Shown here piece by piece: positions 21,762-34,139 of a stretch of DNA of 64,000 bases (its first letter is position 1; each line of letters begins with the position of its first letter). The stretch lies in contig JAQFVV010000003.1 in the NCBI GenBank assembly GCA_028023455.1, positions 2,396,925-2,460,924 of the forward strand, written 5' to 3'. Made by a program: the position numbers and the translations under genes. The notes beneath the pieces are model-generated. The model was not told the DNA's origin, did no database searches, and was given only the letters and a program-made list of their open reading frames with translations. The DNA is from Epiperipatus broadwayi (taxonomy: Eukaryota; Onychophora; Udeonychophora; Euonychophora; Peripatidae).

Positions 21762-24750
21762 ATTTTAACACAAGATTGAGCTTCACTGTTTTACTACTTA
21801 ACCCACATTTTATCCTGCTCCTTTTTCTTGTCATATGTATATAAACTATATGTATGTTTCTGAGAAGTGTCTATAAAAGTTATAAATATAAGTTTTAAAT
21901 AAAAAAATTTCTTTAATTAGTTTAATATTAATGTCTCTAGACATGACTCAGATATATACATATATTAATGGAGCATGTATATAAAAGAACGAACAAATAT
22001 AGTACATAATTTTGTATTTTTTTTCTTTAATTATATGTTATTTATTTTGTAATTATTTTTTGTTATAAAACTACATAAAAATTCAAAATGGAAGATGCAA
22101 CCATTAACTGGCAGGAACATTAGTTTGTTTCATGTTTTTAAAAGAAATTTTTAAATCAAAGTTAATGAAAGTAAAGCTAGTTGATTTTAAGTTAGTTGTT
22201 AACATTTTATCAAATCTATTTCCAATCTAGAAATTGATTTGAATTTATTTTTGGGTGATTGCATCTCCAATATCAATAGACAAAATATTTCTGTAGATTC
22301 AGGATTTCATTTGAGTTAAGAAGTTCAATTAAAAACATTCTTTAAATAACTCAAAATTTGTATAAGTAGGGCTGAAAATCCATTGTGTTAGAGTTTGGTC
22401 AATAGTTGCTAACTGACTTCACACCTGTTTGATTTTTGAAATGATTTTTAAGTAAAGGGGCCTAACTGCCTTCCCCTCTGTCTTCAGCCTGACTCTTTAC
22501 CATGCAGAGATCTAGCTCCTACTGATCAAGAGTGCCCATGCCATCAGAAAACTACCGAGGCCAAGAAACATATTTGTTAGCTTAAGTAGAATCTGCCTAC
22601 CACAAAAATCAAAGAAAGTCACCTTCCACAGAAGATTCATCAGTACTTCATTCCATAGAATCATCATGAGGTAACAATCCCAAAGTCATTATAACTGTAT
22701 TACCTGAATTCTAACAACTAACTCTTAAAAAAATCATGTTTTTTATATTAAATCTCTTTTTAACTCACTAATTGGAGAGTATGTTAAACTAATAATTATT
22801 TTCTTTGTATCGATTCTCTACAACCTAAATTAATCTCACTGTAAAACCTTTTATCTAACTCATGCTTCTTATTCTTCTTATAATTTAGTGCAGTTATAAT
22901 TTAATTTTAATGGTATTTTTATATTTTTCACTTAATTTTTATTTGTAAATGCCGATCAAACAGTCTTACAAACTTCTTCTATATCCCACTGTGGAATAGA
23001 AAGGGGGGGACTGTAAATTAAGGAGTTCTTGTTATTTATTTTTAAATAGCTCATAAGATTGAGTTTCTTTTTTAAAATGAATATATGCTTTTAAAAAAAT
23101 ATATTTTATTGTAAATTTATACAAAATGTATAAACATTTTTCAATCTGAGATGCACATTGGTGTCTGTTAAGTTTATTGATTTCTTTATTGGTCATCATC
23201 ACCAAAAGGCTGGCAACCTAATTCTGTTTTGCACTTTTAAGTGCATGAATTTTAGTTTTTTTTTAATATGTTAAACAAAATAGTATTGATTCAAGAAAGA
23301 GAAGAAATGCACACTTTATTAATTATAATTTTAACTTCTGATTAATGACTATATTACATGAGTCATTATTTTAGCATATCATTATGTATTTCTTAAACTA
23401 CTTAAGGCTTTATTTTAACATTTAAATCTAATGATTTTATATTCTTATAATAGCATTGTTGGCATATGTCAGAAATTATTAATGAGCCACATAAGGCTTT
23501 GATCTGATTTGACTGTATCTTATTCCAGTGAATCATGATCTTCTTCATTTGTCATTCTTTTCCCAAAATATATATTTATATACTGATCATATCTATCTCT
23601 ACCTCACTCCAGAAGATTACAGAGTCTTTCATTTGAAACAGGGATATAAGTCTATTCCCTAAAACAAGCAGGTTATGTAGTTGAAGCTCTGAATGGCTTT
23701 GCCATAATCTGGACCCATAGTAATTTCCTATCTACCTTTCCTTTCATTACTGCTCAGCTATGAAGCTGGTTGACCACCTTAAAATAAAAGAATGATGTTT
23801 TCTCAGCCGAAGTTGCCACTCTCTCTTTCTCACTGACATAATACTAGCACTGCAATTTTTTATATATTGTTTTCTAGCCTGTTTGACAAAATAAATTGTA
23901 ATGACATGTGATAATGAGACATTTTTCTCTTTAAATATTTTTCATTGGAGTTTTAGATCAACTTCTCATGAAGCTACCCTCCCCTTTTATTGAAATATGC
24001 CATTCTCATATTTATAGAGTTTTACACTATTTGATCATTAAATGTTGAAACTGTAAAATAAATAAATGTTTTTCTTGTACTTACAGATCATAATATATCC
24101 TTATTTAATTGTTATAAATAAATGCTATGAATGAAAATAAAGCTATATATCAGCAAAACTCTATTATCATATTTTTATATATGTTTGCTAAATGTATAAA
24201 ATGTCCACCAATCACCCAAATAAATTTGTTTTGCAATATTAAATAAAATTAGATTTCCAAATATATGTTGTATATTGTAATGCCACACTAAATTGATATC
24301 TATTAAAATAAAATAATTGCCCCAAGTTTGTCAAAGATTTGTAACCAAAATAAAGTTTAAATTGCATGAAGTTGATTATATTTATATAAAATCATCTTGA
24401 ATTTTGCCAAAATAAATATTTCTATTTTTAAACGTAATCCAGTGTGTTCAAATCTCAATAATATATTTATGTATGTTTTTAACTTATATTTCAGGTTCAC
24501 TCAATCTCTCATTATCATCACCACCAGTTGGGTTCTCATGCAAAACCTTGTAGCATCAGGCCAGGAGAGAATGAATTCATGTGGTATCACCATAGGTGTT
24601 GTTCGTAGTGTTATAGATTTAGGGAATGGGCAAATAGGTTAGAATTCATGATTGCTTCTGACCTGTGTATCTTGGGCATGATTGGATTCAGGGTACTTTT
24701 GCTTAGATTCTAAATCTTGTTAGATGGACATAGATTTTTGACTGGTACAA
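21762..24750. repeat. Large duplicated segment, copy 2 (uninterrupted)
   Basis: About 3.0 kb homologous to 5,835-8,456 plus 20,404-20,745. It has scattered substitutions and small indels relative to copy 1, including a ~60-bp insertion near 22,375-22,430 absent from copy 1. At the point where copy 1 holds 11.9 kb of insertions, copy 2 reads straight through. The frame matching the 95-codon ORF of copy 1 is broken here. Confidence 0.75.
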
Positions 24751-25556
24751 TAATAGTTTTGGACTTCCCAGGGATAGTGATAAAACTTTTCCAGACAGTG
24801 ATCCATTTTATTTAGATAGTAGTCACAAATACAATGGCTTTTTTATGGAGGCAATAATTTTAGAGACTCACTGGTTTTATTATCATGAGGTCCACAGCAA
24901 TAAATGTAAAAACTTTAGTAGCAGGGAGAGATTTAAAATAGTTGAAGATACAAGATTACTATGTGAAACTGGATTTCATGAAAATATAGAAACAAATTTT
25001 ATTTCAAAGAGAGTACCATGACGAGTTTAAAATATATTAACAAGTTTTATTTTGACAAAAGTCATGAATATAGTGATTTTAGTTTTGATAGAAGAAACTT
25101 TAAGACTAATGAAAATGCATTGTTATTACATAAAATTTAATTTCATAAAAAGTTTGCAAATAGTGCATATTTTCATTGTTTAAATATAAAAGACATTTAT
25201 ATGGGTATATGTAATTATAAAAAATTGTTAGAGAAGTAAAACATTACAAATGGATTTAGCTCTTGTCATTCTATACCCAATGATAGAAGAGCAAACACAA
25301 GATATTTAATTTATGATAGTATGAATTTTAAAAATATGGTATATTGTCCAAATGTTACAAAATATATAAACAATGAATTTTTACTTCATAAGGAACAGGC
25401 AATTATAGATTTATCTGGTATGAGGAAGCTATACTTTTATCTGGGTTAGAGAAGAAATATCCTGGTAGAAATTCATACCACTGGTATACATATGTGTATA
25501 TTTTTTATATATGTGAAGAGTTGGTTATGTATTTATATTATTCAAATATTGTAGTT
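24751..25556 (+). pseudogene. Unrecognised retroelement-like coding relic
   Basis: From 25,018 one frame stays coding-like for ~143 codons apart from two stops: MTSLKYINKFYFDKSHEYSD..., then FSSCHSIPNDRRANTRYLI, then NEFLLHKEQAIIDLSG, ending near 25,446. Upstream codons back to about 24,840 (THWFYYHEVHSNKCKNF) may belong to it. I do not recognise the family. It is followed by a hammerhead-like motif at 25,557 and an AATAAAG-type tail, which suggests a Penelope-type or similar retroelement. It abuts the end of the duplicated segment. Confidence 0.35.
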
Positions 25557-25590
25557 CTGATGAAGACTGGTGGACAGTTGAAACTGTAAT
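25557..25590 (+). ncRNA. Hammerhead-like core (CTGATGA...GAAAC)
   Basis: CTGATGA, one extra A, GACTG-GTGGA-CAGTT stem-loop, then GAAACTGTA. The core and stem II order fit a hammerhead with a GUA triplet. Helix III would be only two pairs and helix I pairs poorly, so activity is doubtful. Confidence 0.35.
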
Positions 25591-26552
25591 GAAAATAAAG
25601 AAGTTTTTTAAGAAAATTGTTTGCATCGAAGTGTATATGAAAGAAGTTATTATAAGAAATATATATATGAATGGTATGACACCACTGACCTATTCTATAA
25701 ATATCCTCCCAAGAAAAAATTAATAAAATATATAATGATTGGGTATAAAAGAAATGAAGAATTACAACTCCATAACTACTTGTCTGTTTAGTTATTATAC
25801 TTAACACAATTTATTATTTTTATGCACTTGATAAAATTAAAATCTACATATTTTCAAATCAATAAAATAAATTATTAATTCTAAACTTAAGAACAAATTA
25901 ATGTTAGTTAATAAGTTACTTTATGACTTGAGATTAAATTGAATCTCATATTAGTCACCTACAGGAACATCAGTACAAAAATTCTTCAACATCTAGAAGA
26001 GATATTATAGGATTGTGAAAAAGGTTGTAGAGAAAATTTTTATATGATTAATACACTGGATGGTATGAAGGAGACATACACCACCCAATGCCTTAGACTG
26101 ATGCATCAAGAAGATTATCATTGCATTACCTCAAACCTATCCTTATAGACTTACAGTATTCATCAAGGGAATTAAAATATAAAAACTGGAGTTTAATGAT
26201 AATTAAATGTTGACAATAATATTTTGATTGAAGTAGATAAATGACTTTTGATCACAAAAGATTGCAAAGGTTTGCACCTTATATTTCATTTTTACATCAC
26301 ACTATGCATTAAAAAAAAAATTGAAATATTTATACAATTTATTCAAGAGTTAACATTAAAGAAGCTGTTTGTATCAGATCTGTGAATGATAAATTTATTT
26401 TTTGATATTGAAAATAAATTTGATTAAATGCTAAAAGTTATCCATGACAAGTTACACATGAAAAAGAAAATGCAGGAATGTTTGAGTTAAGGAACTCATG
26501 TATTTATTTTGTTGAATATAATAAAGTTAAGAGTTACGTCTCAGTCCACTAA
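25591..26552. other. Unassigned AT-rich stretch
   Basis: I see no gene or recognised repeat. The minus frame at 25,538-25,807 has no motif and overlaps the relic tail. Confidence 0.4.
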
Positions 26553-26567
26553 TTGTTAGTGAGGATG

Positions 26568-26647
26568 ATATATATATATATATTATTATTATTATTATTA
26601 GGAGGCGAAAATTATAAGGATTGGGTGGCTCAATTCTCACAGTTGAT

Positions 26648-26726
<79 letters not shown>
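26568..26726. repeat. (TA)n and (TTA)n microsatellites
   Basis: A TA run and a TTA run lie near 26,570-26,600, followed by a long pure TA tract at 26,653-26,726. The tract lies just outside the left end of the next Penelope pair. Confidence 0.9.
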
Positions 26727-26728
<2 letters not shown>

Positions 26729-26851
26729 GTGTGGTGTGTAATTATATAATTAAATAATTATAAATACAGTAATTAGATAATTAAAAATTGTATCCACTTA
26801 TGAGCATTTTCAATTATCCTAGTAATTTTTGTCAACTAACACTTTGAAAGG

Positions 26852-27780
26852 CTAACCTTCCCACAATTCCATGATCTTAATGTTAGCTGCCTGCCTGTTA
26901 ATTAAGTCATGTTTGTATTTGTATATTAACATTTCTTCCTTTATTTGTCTTTTATTGTTTTTTTTTTTCAATTTGCAATATTTTTACATTATTAATATTG
27001 AATTCAAACTATAAATACATGACTTATTATGGTCATAAAAAACAGATGCTAAAATATTATCTACTTTACAAATTTGTTTCAATTTCTGAACCTGTTTTAA
27101 TAAAAGCAAGTGCTCTTTAGTTCTTTTTGCCAGTGTACATCTTGATTCACCTACATATTCACTACCACACCTATATATCCATTTATAAATGACAATTTTT
27201 ATTTGTAAATGAGGTTTTATTTTTAGAGTTATTTATTAATTTGTTTAATATAGGAGGTGTGTAAAATGCAATATCACATATACCTTTATAAATTTTCCGT
27301 ATAAAATTTACTTGATCATTCAAAATATATGGTATTGATATCCATATTTTTTATTAGCAGGAGAATCAATATTATTATTAAAATTGTTATTTTTGTATTT
27401 TGTATTAAAATCTCTAATAACATTATATATATGATTATAATTATAGCCAAAATTTAACAATTCATTCGAATATATTTCAACATTTTTGCATTTATCCAAT
27501 GAATATTTGCAAAGACTATTATTTCTAAATAAGAAAGACTTCAAACTTGCTATTTTGTGTGACATTGGCACTCTTGATTTATATGGAATATAACCTCTTT
27601 TTGCTATTGGTTTAATGATCATACAGTAATCCAGCATACATTGGTTTCTAGTTATTTTAAAATTAAGAAACTGAACTGATATTAAATTTTCATCTGTTTT
27701 TATCCATTTTAGGCCTTTTAAACCATTTAATTCTTTAAACAACTCATTAATTGTATTTGGCTTGCCACATACAAAAACAT
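26852..27780 (-). pseudogene. Penelope-like RT C-terminus + GIY-YIG (left arm)
   Basis: From 27,780 the minus strand reads NDVFVCGKPNTINELFKE. This is the block after the YVDD catalytic strand of PLE RTs, with the catalytic segment itself degraded at the truncation. The open part 27,742-27,320 encodes VQFLNFKITRNQCMLDYCMI, AKRGYIPYKSRVPMSHKIAS, LFRNNSLCKYSLDKCKN and LLNFGYNYNHIYNVIRDFN, the RT thumb. Beyond it, with frameshifts, comes the nuclease: SEYVGESRC-like residues, HLLLLKQVQKLK, DHNKSCIYSLNSI, and the tail LINRQAANIKIMELWEG, with a stop at 26,852. Confidence 0.78.
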
Positions 27781-27825
27781 CATTAACCCATCAATAATAT
27801 AATTTCTACATATGAAGAAAATATT

Positions 27826-28813
27826 TTGAAAAAGAAATATTATCAAAAAAAATATTATTGTATATTATTGGTATGTAGATGTTGTTTTTGTATGGGCAAA
27901 CTAAATACAATTAATGAGTTGCTTAAAGAATTAAATGGTTTAAAATGCCTAAACGTGATAAAAACAGATGAAAATTTAATGTGCATTCAGTTTCTTGATT
28001 TTAAAATAACTAGAAATCAATGTATGCTGGATTATTGTGTGACCATTAAACCAATAATAAAAAGAGATTATATTCCATATAAATCAAGAGTGCCAATGTC
28101 ACATAAAATGGCAGATTTAAAGTCCTTCTTATGTAGAAATCATAGTCTTTGCAAATATTCATTGGATAAAGGCAAAAATATTGAAATATATTCGAATGAA
28201 TTGTTAAATATCGGCTACAATTATAATCATATATATAATGTTATTAGATATTTTAATACATAATATAAGAACAACAATTGTAATAGTAATATTGATCCAC
28301 CTGCTAATAAAAAAATATGGATATCAATACCATATATTTTGAATGATCAAGTAAATTTTATAAGGAAAATTTATAAAGGTATATGTGATATTGCATTTTA
28401 CACACGTCCTACATTAAACAAATTAATATATAACTCTAAAGATAAAACCTCATTTATAAATAAAAATTGTGTCATTTATAAATAGATATGTAGTATGGTA
28501 GTGGATATATAGGTGAATCGAGATGTATGTTGGAAAAAAAACTAAAGAGCAGTTGCTGTTATTAAAAGAAGTTCAGAAATCAAAACAAAATTATAAAGTA
28601 AATAATAATATTTCAGCATCTGTTTTTTATGACCATAATAAGTCATGTATTTATGGTTTTGACTTCAATTTTAATAATGTAAAAATATTGCAAATTGAAA
28701 AAAATAATAATAAAAGAAAAATAAAGGAAGCTATACTAATATACAAATACAAACATGATTTAATTAACAGGCAGTCAGCAAACATTAAAATCATGGAATT
28801 GTGGGAAGATTAG
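27826..28813 (+). pseudogene. Penelope-like RT C-terminus + GIY-YIG (right arm)
   Basis: The start region gives YYWYVDVVFV, the RYVDD-type RT active-site strand (second Asp changed to Val), then NTINELLKELNGLK, IQFLDFKITRNQCMLDYC and LLNIGYNYNHIYNVIRYFN up to 28,263. After a stop it continues as WISIPYILNDQVNFIRKIYK and GICDIAFYTRPTLNKL. Then come the CVIYK and YIGESRC parts of the GIY-YIG domain. The open frame 28,523-28,813 ends with KIKEAILIYKYKHDLINRQS and MELWED. Order and motifs match the left arm. It is inactive because of stops and the lost Asp. Confidence 0.8.
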
Positions 28814-28984
28814 CCTTTCAAAGTCTTAGTTGACAAAGATTATTAGGATAATCAAAAGTACTCCTAAGTAGATAAAATTTTTAATTATCTAATTACTGTA
28901 TTTATAAATATTTAATTATATAATTACATATATTGCTTGAAAAAATACAGATATCAAATAATAATAGTATATATATAGTAATGG

Positions 28985-29930
28985 ATCAGGTCCTGGCCTT
29001 GCATATTAGTATACTTGATAGACTATTAGAGTAAATGACAAAGTGTATCTAGGTTTCCTAAACTTCTAACCACCTTAATTTCAATCCTTGGAGCCAACAT
29101 GTTTATCTATGAACATTCATCACATATCTCCATATGCATTCATCCTTTTTCTCCATCCCTAAATTCCATTTATCTCAGAATTCAAGCCCAAGGAGAATAT
29201 GCACAATATTCTACTTCAAAGAATATTTATATTACATTTTTTATTGCGAGTGTGTAATAAATTGATAAATGAATGAAGAAAAATGTAAAAGACCAACTTT
29301 AATTTGAAAACCTAATTTTTTTACACATTTATTCACACTTATCACAATTTATTCAACATGAAACAATAAACAATAGCAATTAATTCATTTAAATATTTAT
29401 AACTATTTTTTTTATTATTACTGTCGATGTTCATTATTCCAACTCCTCTGTTCCCCTCAAAGATTAATCATTCGATGTCAATACTGTATAGTATAAAACA
29501 GTATTTTAAAACTTATTGCTAAGTACTTTCTTGTTAATTTAAAATTTATTGAAATCATAATTCTTTGTTTCCAACATATTTGCTGATTAATTTATATTAA
29601 ATAGCATCATTACAGTTTTGGATCCCCCTTCTATTACGATTTATTTCTATTATGATAGCTAAGACCTTTCATGCTAGAAGTTTTTAATCACATATACTGA
29701 AAAACAAGTAAATACTAAAATGGTTAGTATCAATACACAAATAATAAATAACAGTGTAACTGTACAAGTGTTGATGTTTAATATTGGACAATATAAATTC
29801 TTATCTCTAACTCTGGAGATAATAAAATTCATCCACAAGCAAGTTCACATCTGACCATATATTTTATTTCAATTTACAATTAAGCTAGTTATATTTCTCT
29901 CCTTTATAATATATCAAGAAAAATATCCCA
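28985..29930 (-). mobile_element. LTR of an old Gypsy element (copy 2)
   Basis: Diverged homologue of 4,680-5,621. It keeps GGTCCTGGCCTTGCAT, TTTTTCTCCATCCCTAA, GGATCCCCCTTCTATTACGA, AAGACCTTTCATGCTAGA and the ending region near ATTAATCTATGGTAAGGGAA. The TG start is mutated. The homology runs ~90 bp beyond the LTR end on the right, as in copy 1. The Penelope pair lies just to its left. Confidence 0.45.
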
Positions 29931-31150
29931 TTAATCTATGGTAAGGGAAAGGAATAATATACATGTATACATAAATTTAATTATATGATGTTAACCAAAG
30001 AGAAATCAAAAGTCCATAAAGGAGAATATCCTAAAGTTTATGTTTATCCTTATTTTCATCATTCATAATCCAATTGGTTGGGTTTGAATGTTTTAGAGCA
30101 TACATAATGGTGATATGAATTTCTTTTCATACATAGTATATTTTGATTTGATAAGTTCATATCTTGAGATTCAAGTAGTAAAGTTTGGTATTGCCTTCAG
30201 CATAGGTGGATAGATGCTGCTTTGAGTTGAATTTAATTTTGGCTGTTACAAATCTCTTCTCACAAGGTAACTTTGTACTTAGCCATGCATTATGGTATAC
30301 ATATCTATTTAAATAGTTAATTAGAATCCTTGAGTCTGTTGGTCAGCTAGATGTTGTTGTTTTTTTAATCTCAAATTAGGATTTATATAATTCTGTGGAT
30401 AAAGATTGAAAATATTCTTGAAATATCAAATAAATTTAAAGCTAATTCTGGAATTTCTAATTTAAAAATCTATTAGTTTATCAAATTTAAATCTGTTAGT
30501 TTTTAATTTAGGTCTTATCTATCATCAATGGAATCTTATAGCTTGAGGTTTTACTTTAATGGTTGACAAACTTTATCTCTGAATGCCAAGTTCGATCACA
30601 GCTTCCAAAATATTAAAAAAAACTATACACATTATGCAGATTAATTTTTTATCTTCATTTAAATACATACCTGTGTTTGTTTGTAAATGTTTATATAAAT
30701 GTGCATCTGAATAATTGAGATACAATAATGAATTGAGTCATGATAATAGCAAGCAATAATTAGTTACTACTGATAATCAAAAGTTATCACATGGCTATAA
30801 CATTTTCCTATATTTACTCTATTATAGAGTCTTTTATCATAATCTTGAATTACTAATGGGCATGTTATGACAATTCTACATCCACATTCCCACACCATTT
30901 TCTATTGATTGGCCACCTCCAGTAAGTAGTAGGATTTACACTAAAACATAGCACTGCTATCTCATATTTATTGATTACTCAAGTCTACTTGTAATGGTTC
31001 TGGAATGGAGTAAATAAAGAGAACTGCTAACCCTGTAGCATATATTGAAAATAATCTGAGAGTGTTAAGTGGTGCTTTGTTTGAATATAAAATTTTTATC
31101 TATTGTTTAATTATTCAATCTGCATTCAGACAAGAACTTAACATAAATGA
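29931..31150. other. Unassigned stretch right of LTR copy 2
   Basis: The first ~90 bp match the sequence beyond LTR copy 1. The remainder has no recognisable gag or pol on either strand and no long open frame. Confidence 0.4.
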
Positions 31151-31216
31151 ATACATATGTTGTTGAGTTGTTTTCCAAATCAAAGAGAGTCTAAAGATAT
31201 CCTCACAGTAGCAAAT

Positions 31217-31218
<2 letters not shown>

Positions 31219-31251
<33 letters not shown>

Positions 31252-31262
31252 GTGTGTGTGTG
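31219..31262. repeat. (TA)n(TG)n microsatellite
   Basis: A TA run passes directly into a TG run and abuts the SINE-A relic. Equivalent (TA)n/(CA)n tracts lie inside SINE-A at 38,567-38,612. Confidence 0.9.
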
Positions 31263-31610
31263 ATGAGGGATTTGACCTCAGAATTTTTCATCCTATTCTT
31301 CCTTCACTTTATCTCAAGCAACTGATACATATGACAACACATATGCAAAGTGCTCAGTTTATATTAAGATAGCAATTCCTCAAACTTTAATGATCAGGTT
31401 TCAATCTTCTCCCCTTTCAACCATTCATATGTCCATTTTATTGAAAAACTGATGGTGGAATGCTCAAAGCTGTTTCTGCATGAAATATGTATATTAGGAA
31501 TCATGTATCTTTTTCATATGTATGTCATCATGTGTATTGATTGCTTGAAATAAAGTCTAAGATGAATAGACTGAAAAATCCTAAGTTCAAATCCCTCTAT
31601 TTATATATAA
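31262..31610. repeat. SINE family A, old palindromic copy
   Basis: The left part is antisense (box B-like GAGGGATTTGACCTCAGAA at 31,264). The right part is sense: GCATGAAATATGTATATTA, the 3' half of the family A hammerhead, at 31,482-31,500, then a tRNA-like stretch ending AAGTTCAAATCCCTC at 31,583-31,597. The same order occurs at 38.4-39.1 and 46.8-48.9 kb. Confidence 0.6.
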
Positions 31611-31649
31611 ATAAGAAACATTCAAGATAAGCAATTACATACTGCCTTA

Positions 31650-31652
31650 GAA

Positions 31653-31681
<29 letters not shown>
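31650..31681. repeat. (TA)n tract
   Basis: Pure dinucleotide run. Confidence 0.9.
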
Positions 31682-31683
<2 letters not shown>

Positions 31684-31822
31684 ACCAATGAAAGCTTTTG
31701 AACAATTGAAATTAGTTATATTTGATTTTTTCAGGTATTAATGGAGATTTTATTCATTGGTCATGATTTTTTGTTTTTATAACTTATATGCTTTTAATAA
31801 TTTATATATAATAACAATTACT

Positions 31823-32290
31823 AAAGTTGTAATTAATAATTTATAAAGTGCATACTCATTACATAAGTAATATATATTAAGGCTGTAATCTTAAGACTAT
31901 GCACCTAAAATGCGAGAGTAAGGATCTCTGCAAATCTAAACACAAGATTAACAACTTTAAAAGACAAGAGCAGCCACTCTTATTTTAGACCTAATTTCTA
32001 AAGTTATAGCCTTAATATATATTACTTATGTAATGAGTATGTGCTTTATAAATTATTAATTACAACTTTAAAATTGTTTTAAAAGATTTCTAATTATAAG
32101 ATCTTCATACTGACTCATTGTAAATTGAAAAATTCTGTGTATGTTAGTTTGTTTAGAAATTGTGGACTTGATCAGTGAAGTGGTTAATAGCTTCATGCTC
32201 TCAAATTAAAATGCTTTAGATTCACCTATATATTTAGAAATTAGGTCTAAGATAAGAGTGGCCGCTCTTGTCTTTTAAAGTCCTTACTGT
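31823..32290. repeat. Nested inverted repeats (foldback-type element)
   Basis: Arm 1 (31,823-31,890) and its complement (31,993-32,070) share TTACATAAGTAATATATATT. The sequence between them contains GACAAGAGCAGCCACTCTTA, whose complement recurs at 32,250-32,275. A tRNA D-arm-like GAAGTGGTTAATAGC lies at 32,176-32,190. This looks like another SINE-type insertion rearranged as an inverted dimer. Boundaries are uncertain. Confidence 0.5.
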
Positions 32291-34058
32291 CATATAATAA
32301 TTATAGATTCACTCAAGATTATAGGGATTTAACTATAAATTGGATTATTAATATAGAGATTATATTGTCTTCATTTTGGCATCAAATTTTTTAATCAACT
32401 AGATGCTTTGTTAATTAATTTATTTCTCTAATGTACCCTTGATCATCATTAATAATGGAAAAAATTGCAATCGTTTAGTAAATAGAAACAAATTAGATAA
32501 CTAGAAAGGTGGATTTAAAATATCGTCTTTACCATATGTTTTTTATTTTATCTGACTTTTTTAGACAGGATTTGTCAATGTTTATTGTTTTTTGACAGTA
32601 GAATGGCTGGTAGTGATTACTGACATAATCATATAAATACACAGTGTATTATTCCATTGATTTTGATTGTGAATGTGACTCCGCATAGAAATGGAACTTC
32701 GCGACCTTTCGTGTAAACCGCGTTCAAGCACATAATATAAAATTATGGATTCATCGCATTAATAAAATTGTAATGAATCCATCTTCAAATTAAAATTATT
32801 ATAGATTATTAAATATTTATCTTGTTAACTTTTTATTCTATTGTGGATAATGTTTATAAATGCTAAACTTGGTGAACCTGGTTCACTCTTTTAATGTAAC
32901 GTGTTTTTATTATTTTTATTTACGCCTTATGGTTTTTTTTAATGAAATAAAAACATAAATTTTAATATTTTTTTTATAACAGGAATTTCTGTTTTTCTGT
33001 ATTATTAATTTATAACAAATGAGAATGAAAAAAAATTCATTTTAAACATACATTTTTATATAATTCTATTTTTAACAAAACTTTTTTTAAAAAAAAAAAA
33101 TTATAATCTAATAACAAGATGTGGGTATTGCTCATACTTGCGCTAAAAGAACATTTAAAAATAAAAAAGAAAAGATTTTATTTTTAGTTTATTATTTTTA
33201 ATAAGTCTTGTAAAACTTATATAACATTTGTGTCGATTTTATATAACGTAAGTTTCTTATATGAACTTCTATATAATATAGAATACCAAAACTTTTTTTT
33301 TATCGATTACTTTATACTTTTTGTAATTGCACTTAATTATTTGAAAAATGTAAGGATCTTAATTATTTTAATGATATAAAAGAATCGTAATTATTTTATT
33401 AATGTAAAATACTTAATGATTTAATTAAAACTCTTACAATATTTTAATATTCATCTTTATAAGAAAATAGGGCTTCATTATTTTATAATAATTTTTTAAA
33501 TTTAAGCATGGGTGATCGTGCTTTTCAGTAGCATTATTAATCTATTTATATGTATAGACAATTTAAAATTCAACATATTGTCAAAAATAAAAAATAGTAA
33601 CTAAGTATTACTTACAATGTGCCTATAAAAAAAAGAAAAACGGTAATCAAAAATGGTGCATTCAAATAATTGTTTCTCTAAAGAAAAATAATAGCCCATA
33701 AAGCTCGAGTAAGAATTTGAACATACAATAAGAAAATCACAAAATTATTCAACAATATAAAGCAAGTAAAAAATTTATGTAAAAAAGTAGTATTAAACTA
33801 GATAGTAAGGTTAACGTTGTAATAGAGCCTAATTTACTGCCAATTATTCAGGTTTTGCTATTCCATCAGTATGTCACCTTAGGTTATCAAATAAAGCAGT
33901 TAGATCTATTTGGAAAAAATAGAATTAATGTTCAGCAATGATATTAATATCACTTTTAAAAAACAAAATACTTAAATCAAAATGTCTATTACATCTAAAT
34001 ACTAGTGCTATACCATGTAGTTTATTTATAAGGAGTTCCAACATTAAAAATATATCTA
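32291..34058. other. AT-rich stretch without recognised element
   Basis: A short GC-richer island lies at 32,660-32,730 (CTCCGCATAGAAATGG..., CGCGTTCAAGC). Otherwise there are poly-A/T tracts. No open frame is worth calling. Confidence 0.4.
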
Positions 34059-34139
34059 GTCAAGCATTGGTGGCCTAGCAGCTAGTATAGTTGCCTTCGA
34101 AGCAGCTGACCTGGGTTCGCTTCCGGTCAACACTTTGAC
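34059..34139 (+). repeat. SINE family E, tRNA-like head-only copy
   Basis: Begins GTCAAGCATTGG and ends CACTTTGAC, followed by an ACATATATAT tail. Box A-like TGGCCTAGCAGC and a perfect-looking box B GGTTCGCTTCC are spaced as in tRNA genes. Only ~81 bp, with no SINE body. The second copy, at 40,135, has the same ends. Confidence 0.6.

Larger units (their letters stand above)
26743..28932. mobile_element. Second back-to-back pair of Penelope-like relics
   Basis: The arms are 26,743-~27,800 (minus) and ~27,815-28,932 (plus), meeting at the RT active-site region and pointing outward. Outer ends are TAATTATATAATTAAA and its complement. This family is related to, but distinct from, the 1-3 kb pair. 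The shared arrangement, truncation in the RT and outward 3' ends, shows a recurrent insertion mode. Confidence 0.8.

Noticed and set aside
26553-26741. 62-codon frame ending in an IY repeat
   Set aside because: Translation of the TA microsatellite.
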